Part shown: positions 7,430-14,402 of the stretch, one piece after another
Numbering within the stretch: the first letter of the stretch is position 1
Layout: every line of letters starts with the position of its first letter
Assembly (NCBI GenBank): GCA_023390415.1
Contig: JAEWCW010000090.1
Span: 1 to 18,087 of the forward strand
Direction of reading: 5' to 3'
DNA from: Pseudomonadota bacterium
GTDB lineage: Bacteria; Pseudomonadota; Alphaproteobacteria; Sphingomonadales; Sphingomonadaceae
DNA: 18,087 nucleotides
Notes under the pieces: generated by a model
What the model was told of the DNA's origin: nothing
What the model saw: only the letters and a program-made list of their open reading frames with translations
The model's database searches: none
Position numbers and translations under genes: made by a program

Positions 7430-7534
7430 CGTGACGTCGAACGACGCGGCTCCGCCGGTCGCCGGCCGACCGAGGACGCCGTCTCTTCGCGCTGCTTCGG
7501 CGGCCTTTCAGGCCGGCGGGGCTGTGCTCGCCGG
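7430..7534 (+). repeat. REP-like element, copy A
   Basis: Begins CGTGACGTCGA (7430-7440), then CTCTTCGCGCTGCT (7483-7496), then a hairpin CGGCCT-ttc-AGGCCG (7501-7515), then GGCG..GCT..GCTCG.CGG. The same blocks occur in the same order and orientation in copy B (8134-8240). The hairpin arms differ between copies but remain complementary. This copy overlaps the last codons and the stop (7508-7510) of the secreted-protein gene. The outer limits are approximate. Confidence 0.5.
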
Positions 7535-8032
7535 CGCGCAGCGGCCGGCCGCCATCCATTGCGTGCCGTAAAGATGATGGGCGGGACCGTGGTCCTGCAC
7601 GAAAACATGCCTGAAGGTCACTGCCGCAGGGATCGCCCGGCCTTCCGGCAGCGAGAGCCTGAACCGGCAAAGCGCCCGGTTGTGGTGACGCCCGACGAAG
7701 CGGCAGCGAAGGTTGCTGACGCCATAGTCCGGGATGTCCGAGCCGCCGGTCTCGTTCCCTTCCTCGTCAACGATGGGCGGACGGTAATCGGGCGACGTCA
7801 CGTGATCGAGGACGGCACAGGACAAGGCAACCTCCTGAGCGGTCGGGAGCGCGCAAGCGGGCGGGTAGTCGCGAAGGGCTCGCGGCTGCCGCGGATCCGT
7901 CGCCGCGAGAACGCCGCACCGGCCCCACGGCACGGTGGCGGTCGCACCTTCGTCCGAGCTTGCAATGCCCGCGAGACCGGCGAGGGCAACAGGCAGAAGC
8001 CAGATCAGGCGCAATGGCGAAGCCCGCGGCAT
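7508..8032 (-). CDS. Putative secreted cysteine-containing protein, function unknown
   Basis: A 174-residue protein with a plausible Sec signal peptide: MPRASPLRLIWLLPVALAGL followed by AGIASS, cleavage near residues 24-28. The mature part has six cysteines, in GRCGVLAA, PPACALPT, ALSCAVLD, NLRCRF, ALCRFRL and AAGRCAP, suggesting disulfides in the periplasm. I do not recognise a family. The ATG at 8032 starts the signal peptide directly; no strong Shine-Dalgarno sequence is visible. The stop codon lies in the loop of a REP-like hairpin, so the last dozen residues (GRCAPASTAPPA) may be repeat-derived. It shares the minus strand with typA, 217 bases upstream. Third-position GC is high, as in the host. 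It could be a lineage-specific protein or, less likely, a chance frame. Confidence 0.6.
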   Translation of the reverse strand: MPRASPLRLIWLLPVALAGLAGIASSDEGATATVPWGRCGVLAATDPRQPRALRDYPPACALPTAQEVALSCAVLDHVTSPDYRPPIVDEEGNETGGSDIPDYGVSNLRCRFVGRHHNRALCRFRLSLPEGRAIPAAVTFRHVFVQDHGPAHHLYGTQWMAAGRCAPASTAPPA

Positions 8033-8115
8033 CCCGGCATGTTCGCACAGCCGCCAATGGCAGGCAAATGCAGCGAGCCAGGCCGCCTTCCGGGTCTGGC
8101 GCCTTCGGGAGAGGC

Positions 8116-8140
8116 CGTCACGGGAGTGAATCCCGTGACG
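8116..8140. repeat. Strong hairpin downstream of typA
   Basis: CGTCACGGGA (8116-8125) and TCCCGTGACG (8131-8140) form a perfect ten-base stem with a five-base loop. It lies 110 bases beyond the typA stop codon on the minus strand and 83 bases upstream of the secreted-protein start. It lacks a T-run, so it may act as an mRNA 3'-end stabiliser or a Rho-associated structure, or be part of the REP-like element whose copy B begins inside its right arm. Confidence 0.5.
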
Positions 8141-8240
8141 TCGATCAGGCTCGCTGCGCGACCTGTCGTCCGGCGTCAGCCGGCTCTTCGCGCTGCTCCG
8201 GCGGCGCGTTCCGCGCCGGCGTCGCTACGCTCGGCGGCCC
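8134..8240 (+). repeat. REP-like element, copy B
   Basis: CGTGACGTCGA (8134-8144), CTCTTCGCGCTGCT (8184-8197) and a hairpin CGGCGCG-ttc-CGCGCCG (8202-8218) parallel copy A at 7430-7534. The stretch between the first two blocks differs in sequence but is about the same length (39 against 42 bases). The stem is seven base pairs here against six in copy A, with the same TTC loop. Sits in the gap after typA. Confidence 0.5.
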
Positions 8241-8249
8241 GACAGAGCC

Positions 8250-10079
8250 TCAGGCCGCCTCGGCCTTGCGGCTCTGTCTTTTCCGCTCATGCGGGTCCAG
8301 GTACCGCTTCCGCAGCCGAATGCTCTTCGGCGTGACCTCGACCAGCTCGTCGTCCTGGATGTAGGCGATCGCCTGTTCCAGGGTCATGCGCTTCGGCGGG
8401 GTCAGGCGGATGCCTTCGTCCTTGCCGCTGGCGCGGAAGTTGGTGAGCTGCTTGGACTTGAGGGGATTGACCTCGAGGTCCTGGGGCTTGGCGTTCTCGC
8501 CGATGATCATGCCCTCGTAGAGCTTCTCGCCGGGCGAGATGAACAGGATGCCGCGCTCTTCCAGGGCGTTCAGAGCGTAGGCGACCGCCTCGCCCTGCTC
8601 CATCGAGATCAGAACGCCGTTCTGGCGGCCGCTGATCGGGCCCTTGTACGGCCCGTATTTCTCGAACAGCCGGTTCATGATGCCGGTGCCGCGCGTGTCG
8701 GAGAGGAACTCGCCATGATAGCCGATCAAGCCGCGGCTGGGCGCGCTGAACGTGAGGCGGGTCTTGCCGCCGCCCGAGGGGCGCATGTCGGTCATCTCGG
8801 CCTTGCGAAGGCTCATCTTCTCGACGACCGTGCCGCTATGCTCGTCGTCGACGTCGATGACGACCGTCTCGTAGGGCTCCTCGCGGCCGCTCGGGCCGTC
8901 CTTGAAGAGCACGCGCGGGCGGCTGATCGAGAGCTCGAAGCCCTCGCGGCGCATCGTCTCGATCAGCACGCCGAGCTGGAGCTCGCCGCGGCCGGCGACC
9001 TCGAACGCGTCCGAGGTCGGGCTGACCGAGATGCGGATGGCGACGTTGGTCTCGGCCTCGCGCTCGAGGCGGTCGCGGATGACCCGGCTCTGGACCTTGT
9101 CGCCGTCGCGGCCGGCATAGGGGCTGTCGTTGACCGCGAAGCTCATCGCGAGCGTCGGCGGATCGATCGGTCGGGCCGGGACCGGGACGCTCATCGAGGG
9201 CGCGCCGATCGTGTTGGAGACGGTCGCCTTGGTGAGGCCGGCAATGGCGACGATGTCGCCCGCCTGGGCGCTCTCGACGGGCACGCGCTCGAGGCCGCGG
9301 AAGGCGAAGACCTTGGTGGCGCGGCCGGCCTCGACCTCGTTGCCGTCGACGTCGATCGCCTTGATCGGCATGTTGACCTCGAGCTTGCCGCTCTCGATCC
9401 GCCCGGTGAGGATCCGGCCCAGGAACGGGTCGCGATCGAGCAGGGTGGCGAGCATCTTGAACTCGCCCTCCGTGTCGAGGCCGGGCGCGGGGACATGGCC
9501 GACGATGGCTTCGAAGAGCGGCGTGAGGTCGCCCGAGCGGACGTCGTCGCTGGTCCCGGCATAGCCGTTGCGGCCCGAGGCGTAGAGGACCGGGAAATCG
9601 AGCTGCTCGTCATTCGCGTCGAGGCTGAGGAAGAGCTCGAACACCTCGTCGAGCACCTCGGCCGGGCGCGCGTCCGGGCGGTCGATCTTGTTGACGACGA
9701 CGATGGGCCTGAGGCCGAGGCCGAGCGCCTTGCCGGTGACGAACTTGGTCTGCGGCATCGGCCCCTCGGCGGAATCGACGAGCAGGATCACGCCGTCGAC
9801 CATCGAGAGGATGCGCTCGACCTCGGCACCGAAATCGGCGTGGCCCGGCGTGTCGACGATGTTGATGTGCGTGGTCTCGCCGTCGTGGCTCCACTCGACC
9901 GAGGTGCACTTGGCGAGGATGGTGATCCCGCGCTCTTTCTCGAGGTCGTTGGAATCCATCGCGCGTTCCTCCACGCGCTGGTTGTCGCGGAAGGTGCCGG
10001 ACTGGCGGAACAGCTGGTCGACAAGAGTCGTCTTGCCGTGATCGACGTGGGCGATAATCGCCACGTTGCGCAGGCTCAT
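8250..10079 (-). CDS. typA: Translational GTPase TypA/BipA
   Basis: A 609-residue protein, the normal length for TypA/BipA. This ribosome-binding GTPase is related to EF-G and LepA and helps ribosome assembly and translation under stress, such as cold or nutrient change. All G motifs are present: G1 AHVDHGKT (10-17), G2 RGITI (50-54), G3 DTPGHADF (76-83), G4 NKID (130-133), and SGRNGY after it. The second domain, the EF-G III/V-like domains (VAGRGELQLGVLIETMRREG, SRGLIGYHGEFLSDTRG) and the TypA-specific C-terminal domain (LEQAIAYIQDDELVEVTP) follow in order. It ends RKRYLDPHERKRQSRKAEAA. The ATG at 10079 opens the conserved MSLRNVAIIAHVDHGK. It is divergent from the CPBP gene across a 165-base gap. 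A long frame on the opposite strand (8289-10211) is a compositional shadow. Confidence 0.97.
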   Translation of the reverse strand: MSLRNVAIIAHVDHGKTTLVDQLFRQSGTFRDNQRVEERAMDSNDLEKERGITILAKCTSVEWSHDGETTHINIVDTPGHADFGAEVERILSMVDGVILLVDSAEGPMPQTKFVTGKALGLGLRPIVVVNKIDRPDARPAEVLDEVFELFLSLDANDEQLDFPVLYASGRNGYAGTSDDVRSGDLTPLFEAIVGHVPAPGLDTEGEFKMLATLLDRDPFLGRILTGRIESGKLEVNMPIKAIDVDGNEVEAGRATKVFAFRGLERVPVESAQAGDIVAIAGLTKATVSNTIGAPSMSVPVPARPIDPPTLAMSFAVNDSPYAGRDGDKVQSRVIRDRLEREAETNVAIRISVSPTSDAFEVAGRGELQLGVLIETMRREGFELSISRPRVLFKDGPSGREEPYETVVIDVDDEHSGTVVEKMSLRKAEMTDMRPSGGGKTRLTFSAPSRGLIGYHGEFLSDTRGTGIMNRLFEKYGPYKGPISGRQNGVLISMEQGEAVAYALNALEERGILFISPGEKLYEGMIIGENAKPQDLEVNPLKSKQLTNFRASGKDEGIRLTPPKRMTLEQAIAYIQDDELVEVTPKSIRLRKRYLDPHERKRQSRKAEAA

Positions 10080-10115
10080 TTGGGTATAACTTTCGGAATC
10101 GGGAAAAATATCCCG

Positions 10116-10129
10116 CGCCTATATAGGCG
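10116..10129. promoter_or_regulatory. Palindrome with TATATA, possible typA promoter
   Basis: CGCCTATATAGGCG is a perfect 14-base palindrome 37 bases before the typA start. Its TATATA is the most AT-rich element in the gap and could be the -10 of typA. No good -35 is found (a TTGTTG lies 15 bases upstream on the minus strand). Next to it, CGGGA/TCCCG arms around AAAATA (10100-10115) form a second small hairpin in the presumed leader. Confidence 0.35.
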
Positions 10130-10244
10130 ATGCTGCGCCGCAACAAGTGCAGGCGGGACGATTTTGCGGGCGGCTCGCCGTGCGATTGCCAAGGCCGGGG
10201 CGCTCCCATAGGGGCGTCGCAGCCGCCATACGTCCGGAGCCTCG

Positions 10245-11165
10245 ATGATCATCGCCGATCCTAGTGCCCGCGCCGCCCTGCTGAAGGCGCTGCGCTGGTA
10301 CATTGCCCTCACCTTCGTTCCGGTGATGCTGCTCGCCGCGGTCGCGGCGCGCGGGCTTCTCGCCTTGCCGGCGGCGGCGGTGCTGGCGATGCTGGTGCCC
10401 GCGCTGGCCGCCTTCGTGGTCCAGAAGCTCGTGGTGAAGGCGCCCCTGTTCCGCGGCGGGGCGCTGGGCTTCCGGGTGGGCGTGAAGAAATGGTGGCTGC
10501 TCGCGCCGGCCGCCCTCGGCCTGCTGATCGCGCTCGCTTATGCCGTGACCTTCGCCATCGCGCCGGAGACTCTCGCCAGCCCGAGCGAGATCGCGGCGAC
10601 GGCGGCGCGGCTCCAATTCCCCGACAGCCTCGGAACGACGGAGCGGATCGCTCTCCTCGCCCTGCTCGCGGCTGTGGTCGGGCCGCTCGTCAACCTCCCA
10701 ATCTATCTCGGCGAGGAAATCGGCTGGCGCGGCTTCATGACCCCGCGCTTCACCGCGCTCTACGGGCGCGCCGGGATCCTGCTCGCGGGCCTGATCTGGG
10801 GCCTGTGGCACACGCCCCTGATCCTGCTCGGCCACAATTATCCGGACAATCCCGGCGTCGGCCACTTGGTCTGGATCCCTTATTGCATCGCGCTCTCGAT
10901 CCTTCTCCAGGCCGCCTACGGGGTGTCGCGTTCGATCTTCGTCGCGGGCCTCGCCCACGGCATGGTCAACCAGATCGCCGGCACCGGCGCGATGCTTCTG
11001 ATCGCCGCGCCGGCCTTCATCGACTGGCTGCACGGCGCGGTCGGCCTGATCGGCCTCGCGATCATGGCCGTCCCCGCCGCCTGGATCTGGACCCAGCGCC
11101 CGGACCTGTTGCTCGGCCCGGCCGAGGCGCTGGGGCAGGCGGAGCGCGGGCCTGCTAGCGGCTGA
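10245..11165 (+). CDS. CPBP family intramembrane metalloprotease
   Basis: A 306-residue multi-pass membrane protein with the three CPBP (CAAX protease/bacteriocin-processing, Abi) motifs: EExxxR as E157-E158-I-G-W-R162, xxxH as LIWGLWH189, and HxxxN as H238-G-M-V-N242. In this family (Rce1-like) the glutamates and histidines form the intramembrane catalytic site. About eight hydrophobic spans are visible, including residues 16-36, 40-60, 86-106 and 134-155. Bacterial members have diverse or unknown substrates; none is evident here. GGAG eight bases before the ATG supports the start. The last 11 bases overlap the convergent marR-like gene. It is divergent from typA. Confidence 0.9.
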   Translation: MIIADPSARAALLKALRWYIALTFVPVMLLAAVAARGLLALPAAAVLAMLVPALAAFVVQKLVVKAPLFRGGALGFRVGVKKWWLLAPAALGLLIALAYAVTFAIAPETLASPSEIAATAARLQFPDSLGTTERIALLALLAAVVGPLVNLPIYLGEEIGWRGFMTPRFTALYGRAGILLAGLIWGLWHTPLILLGHNYPDNPGVGHLVWIPYCIALSILLQAAYGVSRSIFVAGLAHGMVNQIAGTGAMLLIAAPAFIDWLHGAVGLIGLAIMAVPAAWIWTQRPDLLLGPAEALGQAERGPASG

Positions 11166-11574
11166 TCTGCTCGATCAGCTCGACCCCGCGCTCGAGGGCG
11201 CGGCGCTCGCTTTCGGCGAGGCGGCCGAGACGCTCGGCGATCGCGGCGACGCGGCGGCGGCGGCCCTCCTCGAGCAGGGCGCGGCCGGCGTCGGTGGCGG
11301 CGATGCGGACGCGGCGGCGGTCCCCGGGCTCGGTCTCGCGGGTGACAAGGCCGAGGCCGACCAGCGCGTCCACCAATCGCGTCATGGTGGGCGCCCTAAC
11401 CTGCTCGGCTGCTGCCAGCTCGGCGAGCGAGAGCGGGCCGCTGAAGACGATGACCGACAGCGCGGAGAGGCGCGGGCCGCTGAGGCCGCTCTCGGAATCC
11501 GCCTTGCGCACCATTCGTAGCAGGCGGATCGCCGCGGCGTGGAGCCTGGTCGCGGTTTCGGCCGGCGAGGACAT
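11155..11574 (-). CDS. MarR family transcriptional regulator
   Basis: A 139-residue DNA-binding protein with the MarR layout: N-terminal dimerisation helix (TRLHAAAIRLLRMVRKAD), winged helix-turn-helix at about residues 36-95 with recognition helix RAPTMTRLVDALVGLGLV and wing ETEPGDRRRVRIAATDAG, and a C-terminal helix used for dimerisation. MarR proteins usually repress themselves and a divergent gene and release DNA on binding a phenolic or oxidised ligand. The divergent VOC gene 74 bases away is the obvious target, and the gap holds several palindromes. The gene has no Shine-Dalgarno sequence before its ATG: the bases upstream are AT-rich operator-like sequence. It may be translated weakly or from a leaderless mRNA. 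The 3' end overlaps the CPBP gene by 11 bases, convergently. Confidence 0.92.
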   Translation of the reverse strand: MSSPAETATRLHAAAIRLLRMVRKADSESGLSGPRLSALSVIVFSGPLSLAELAAAEQVRAPTMTRLVDALVGLGLVTRETEPGDRRRVRIAATDAGRALLEEGRRRRVAAIAERLGRLAESERRALERGVELIEQISR

Positions 11575-11575
11575 A

Positions 11576-11616
11576 TAATTAGCTTGCCTAACGATTGCCT
11601 TGTGCTAATTATTAGC
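11576..11616. promoter_or_regulatory. Divergent promoter/operator region between marR-like and VOC genes
   Basis: Three nested symmetries occur in 41 bases: TAATTAGC (11576-11583) matched by GCTAATTA (11604-11611); TTAG-cttgc-CTAA (11579-11591); and the 13-base palindrome GCTAAT-T-ATTAGC (11604-11616). AGCTTGCC and AGCCTGCC also form an imperfect direct repeat. TTGCCT (11584-11589) with TAATTA (11606-11611), 16 bases apart, could be the VOC gene promoter, so a protein on the right palindrome would cover its -10. The MarR protein is the likely ligand. Confidence 0.6.
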
Positions 11617-11648
11617 CTGCCGTTTGAATCGGTTCAAGGAGGCTGGAA

Positions 11649-12026
11649 ATGGCTTCGACCGCACCGCGCAGGCTCGCCCAGATCGCCATCGTCGTCGAGG
11701 ATATCGAACGCGCCAAGGCCTTCTACCGGGACGTGCTCGGCCTCGCCTGGATCGCCGACGCGCCGCCTTCCCTCTCCTTCTTCCAGTGCGGCGAGACCCG
11801 GCTGATGCTGAGCCCGGCCGAAGGCCCGGAGACGCGCGGAAGCTCCATCCTCTATTATGACGTCGAAGACGTCGCCGCCGCCCATGAGGCGATGGCCGCC
11901 AAGGGCGTCGCCTTCCTCCAGGAGCCGCATGTCGTCGGCCGGCTCGGCGACAAGGACGTGATCCTTGCCATCTGCCGTGACAGCGAAGGCAATCTGCTCG
12001 GCCTCATGAGCGAGCGCCCGGCCTGA
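11649..12026 (+). CDS. VOC (glyoxalase/bleomycin resistance/dioxygenase) superfamily protein
   Basis: A 125-residue protein with the paired beta-alpha-beta-beta-beta modules of the vicinal oxygen chelate fold. The first module has AQIAIVVEDIERAKAFYRDV and LGL; the second has ILYYDVEDVAAAHEAMAAKG and ends DSEGNLLGLMSE, the usual DxxGN(h)hxL signature. Members bind a metal and act as lyases, dioxygenases, or binding proteins for toxic compounds. The usual first metal-ligand histidine is glutamine here (AQIAIVV), so substrate and even metal binding are open. A perfect AAGGAGG (11636-11642) lies six bases before the ATG. Likely controlled by the divergent MarR protein. Confidence 0.9.
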   Translation: MASTAPRRLAQIAIVVEDIERAKAFYRDVLGLAWIADAPPSLSFFQCGETRLMLSPAEGPETRGSSILYYDVEDVAAAHEAMAAKGVAFLQEPHVVGRLGDKDVILAICRDSEGNLLGLMSERPA

Positions 12027-12087
12027 GCCCTCGCGAACTTTCCTCCGGCCGGTTCGTTTCGTCGCCAGTCGAGATGGAGGAAGCGTC

Positions 12088-12384
12088 ATGCCGCAGGGCG
12101 ACAAGGACAAATATACCGACAAGCAGAAGCGCAAGGCCGAGCATATCGCCGAGGGCTATGAGGAGCGCGGGGTCTCCGAGAAGGAGGCAAAGAGCCGCGC
12201 CTGGGCGACGGTGAACAAGGATTCGGGCGGCGGCAACAAGTCCGGCTCCGGCCGCGGCAAGAAGGACAGCACAGCGTCAGCGCGCCGTGGCGGCCGCAAG
12301 AGCGGCTCCTCGCAGAGCGCGGCGAGCCGGAGCGCGGCCGCGAAGAAGGGCTGGGAGACCAGGCGCAAGCGCGGCAACGGCTGA
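12088..12384 (+). CDS. Small basic hydrophilic protein, often annotated as plasmid stabilisation protein
   Basis: A 98-residue protein: MPQGDKDKYTDKQKRKAEHI and the following AEGYEERGVSEKEAKSRAWATVNK form a conserved charged helical N-terminal half (residues 1-48). A Gly/Ser/Lys-rich tail follows, ending GWETRRKRGNG. Related proteins are frequent in alphaproteobacterial chromosomes and carry the label plasmid stabilisation protein, which I regard as poorly supported; the basic tail suggests nucleic-acid binding. GGAGG lies seven bases before the ATG. It is 61 bases after the VOC gene on the same strand but probably an independent unit. A terminator-like stem follows. Confidence 0.8.
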   Translation: MPQGDKDKYTDKQKRKAEHIAEGYEERGVSEKEAKSRAWATVNKDSGGGNKSGSGRGKKDSTASARRGGRKSGSSQSAASRSAAAKKGWETRRKRGNG

Positions 12385-12388
12385 CGCA

Positions 12389-12409
12389 GGGGCCGTTGCG
12401 GTCCCCTTT
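12389..12409 (+). terminator. Possible weak terminator after the small basic gene
   Basis: GGGGCC (12389-12394) and GGTCCCC (12400-12406) can pair around GTTGC with one bulged T, followed by only TTT. It begins five bases after the stop codon. The short T-run makes it a weak candidate. Confidence 0.35.
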
Positions 12410-12454
12410 CGGGCGGTCTAGGCCTCGAGGCTTCCGTCGTTCCGGAGGCCGTAC

Positions 12455-14278
12455 ATGCTCGATCGCCGCACCTTCCTCGCAAGCACCGGATCCCTCGCCT
12501 TTCTCGGCGCCGCCGGCTGCGCCACCACCGGCGCGCCGCGTGCGAGCGCGGGCGAGCGCGACCAGGCGCTGCACACCCTGCTTCAATCCTGGTTCGACGA
12601 GGATCTGCGCGAGAATCCGACCTTCGCGACCAATCTCGGCCTCGACACGGGCGAGCTTTCCTATCTCCGCGGCCAGCTCGGCGACGCCTCGCGCGAGCGG
12701 CTCGCGCGGGACCGGGCGAAGGCAATCGCCCGCAACCGGACGCTCACCCAGTTCGGCCGCGAGGGCCTCAGCGCCGCCGGCCAGCTCAGCTACGACATCG
12801 CCGCCTTCCGCGCCGGCCTCGGCGCCGAGGGCGCGCGCTTCCCTTATGGCGGCGGCGGACGGCCCAATCCCTATGTCGTCAGCCAGCTCGGCGGCGCTTA
12901 TTATTCGGTGCCGGACTTCCTCGACAGCCAGCATCCGGTGCGCACGCGCGAGGATGCCGACGCCTATCTCAGCCGGCTCGAAAGCTTCGCCCGCACGCTC
13001 GACCAGGAGACCGAGCGCGCCACCCACGACGCCTCCGTGGGCGTCGTCCCGCCCGAATATATCCTCGACAAGGCGATCTCGAACCTCGAGCGGCTTCGCG
13101 CAACGCCGGCGGCCGAGACCACTTTGGTGCGCTCGATCGTCCGGCGCTCGGCTGCGGCCAATCTCGGCGGGGACTATGGCAGCCGGGCGACATCGCTGGT
13201 CTCCGACCCGATCGCCCAGGCGCTCGGCCGGCAGATCGAGGCATTGCGGACGATCCGCCGCCGCGCCAATCGCGATGCCGGCGCTTGGAAGCTGCCCGCG
13301 GGCGAGGCCTATTACCAATATGCGCTGAAGGCGAACAACACGACGAACATGACCGGCGAGGAGGTCCACCAGATGGGCCTCGACCAGGTCCGCGACCTCC
13401 ATTCGCAGCTCGACGTGCTGCTCCGCGCCCAAGGCTACACGCAGGGGAGCGTCGGCGATCGGATCAACGCGCTGAACCGCGAGGAGCGCTTCCTCTATCC
13501 GAACACCGACGCAGGCCGCGCCGAACTGCTCGCGTCGCTCAATCACCAGATTGCCGCAATGACGCCCTTGCTGCCGCGTGTCTTCGCCACGCTGCCGCGG
13601 GCCGCGCTGGAGATTCGGCGGGTCCCGGTCGAGATCGAGGCCGGCGCGCCGGGCGGCTATTATCAGGGCGCGCCGCTCGACGGCTCGCGGCCCGGAATCT
13701 ACTACATCAACCTCAAGGACACGCATGAGTGGCCGAAGATCGGCCTTCCGACCCTGACCTGGCACGAGGGCGTGCCCGGCCACCATTTCCAGATCTCGAT
13801 CGCGCGCGAGGCGGGCGAGCTTCCCATCTATCGCCGCACCGGCGGCTTCTCGGCTTACTCCGAAGGCTGGGCGCTCTATGCGGAGCGGGTTGCGGACGAG
13901 CTCGGAATCTATGCGAACGATCCGTTCGGCAAGATCGGCTATCTCCAATCCTATCTGTTCCGCGCCACCCGGTTGGTCGTCGACACCGGCCTCCACCACA
14001 AGCGCTGGACCCGCGAGCAGGCGATCCGCTGGATGGTCGACAATGCCGCCGAGCCCGAAGGGAGCGCGGTTCGCGAGATCGAGCGCTACATCGTCTGGCC
14101 GGGCCAGGCGACCGCCTACAAGATCGGCCAGACCGTGATCGCGAACCTGCGCGACGAGGCCGAGCGGCGGATGGGCGCGCGCTTCGACATCAAGGCCTTC
14201 CACGACGTCGTGCTGACCGGCGGCGCGATGCCGCTGACCGTGCTCGAACGGCGGGTGCGCGGCTGGATGGCGGGCTGA
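12455..14278 (+). CDS. DUF885 domain-containing exported protein (metallopeptidase-like lipoprotein)
   Basis: A 607-residue protein. The N-terminus MLDRRTFLASTGSLAFLG has a twin-arginine motif (RRTFL), and AAGC gives a lipobox with cysteine near residue 23, so Tat export and lipid anchoring are both suggested. The DUF885 domain fills the rest. Its hallmark is H437-E-G-V-P-G-H-H444, a zinc-site-like motif, followed by SEGWALYAERVADELG with E470 as the likely third ligand. Upstream are ALKANNTTNMTGEEVHQMGL and PGIYYINLKD, typical of the family. DUF885 proteins are predicted zinc peptidases; substrates are mostly unknown. GGAGG (12444-12448) sits six bases before the ATG. The gene ends four bases before the convergent DUF2474 gene. 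A 705-codon antisense frame is a shadow. Confidence 0.92.
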   Translation: MLDRRTFLASTGSLAFLGAAGCATTGAPRASAGERDQALHTLLQSWFDEDLRENPTFATNLGLDTGELSYLRGQLGDASRERLARDRAKAIARNRTLTQFGREGLSAAGQLSYDIAAFRAGLGAEGARFPYGGGGRPNPYVVSQLGGAYYSVPDFLDSQHPVRTREDADAYLSRLESFARTLDQETERATHDASVGVVPPEYILDKAISNLERLRATPAAETTLVRSIVRRSAAANLGGDYGSRATSLVSDPIAQALGRQIEALRTIRRRANRDAGAWKLPAGEAYYQYALKANNTTNMTGEEVHQMGLDQVRDLHSQLDVLLRAQGYTQGSVGDRINALNREERFLYPNTDAGRAELLASLNHQIAAMTPLLPRVFATLPRAALEIRRVPVEIEAGAPGGYYQGAPLDGSRPGIYYINLKDTHEWPKIGLPTLTWHEGVPGHHFQISIAREAGELPIYRRTGGFSAYSEGWALYAERVADELGIYANDPFGKIGYLQSYLFRATRLVVDTGLHHKRWTREQAIRWMVDNAAEPEGSAVREIERYIVWPGQATAYKIGQTVIANLRDEAERRMGARFDIKAFHDVVLTGGAMPLTVLERRVRGWMAG

Positions 14279-14282
14279 GGGC

Positions 14283-14402
14283 TCAGCTCAGCCAGTAGCG
14301 GATCAAGAAGGCGGCGAGGCCGACGACGGCGACTCCGGCAATCCAGAGGCCGGCGAACCAGGCGAGGCGCACGGTAAGCCGCGGCTCGTCGGGCGCGCTC
14401 AA
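14283..14402 (-). CDS. DUF2474 family small membrane subunit of the bd-type oxidase (CydX-like)
   Basis: A 39-residue protein read from a TTG start: MSAPDEPRLTVRLAWFAGLW, then a single membrane helix IAGVAVVGLAAFLIRYWLS. DUF2474 proteins are the tiny third partner commonly encoded after cioAB/cydAB and are thought to stabilise the oxidase, as CydX does in enterobacteria. The TTG at 14402-14400 overlaps the cydB TGA stop (14401-14399) in the string TTGA, so translation is probably coupled. GGAGG seven bases before the TTG, inside the end of cydB, supports this start; no ATG or GTG is available in frame for this length. Convergent with the DUF885 gene four bases away. Confidence 0.8.
   Translation of the reverse strand: MSAPDEPRLTVRLAWFAGLWIAGVAVVGLAAFLIRYWLS

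Noticed and set aside
7388..8335. 315-codon plus-strand frame across the repeat region after the STAND gene
   Set aside because: Arg/Pro/Ala-rich with no domain, reads through two REP-like elements and into typA antisense. The opposite strand has a signal-peptide protein.
8289..10211. 640-codon open frame on the plus strand opposite typA
   Set aside because: It is the mirror of a well-conserved GTPase gene in GC-rich DNA. The translation is a monotonous Asp/Ala/Arg/Leu/Val mix without any domain.
12086..14203. 705-codon minus-strand open frame opposite the DUF885 gene
   Set aside because: It is low-complexity and has no recognisable motif. The plus strand has a Tat signal, lipobox and the HEGVPGHH motif in the right places.
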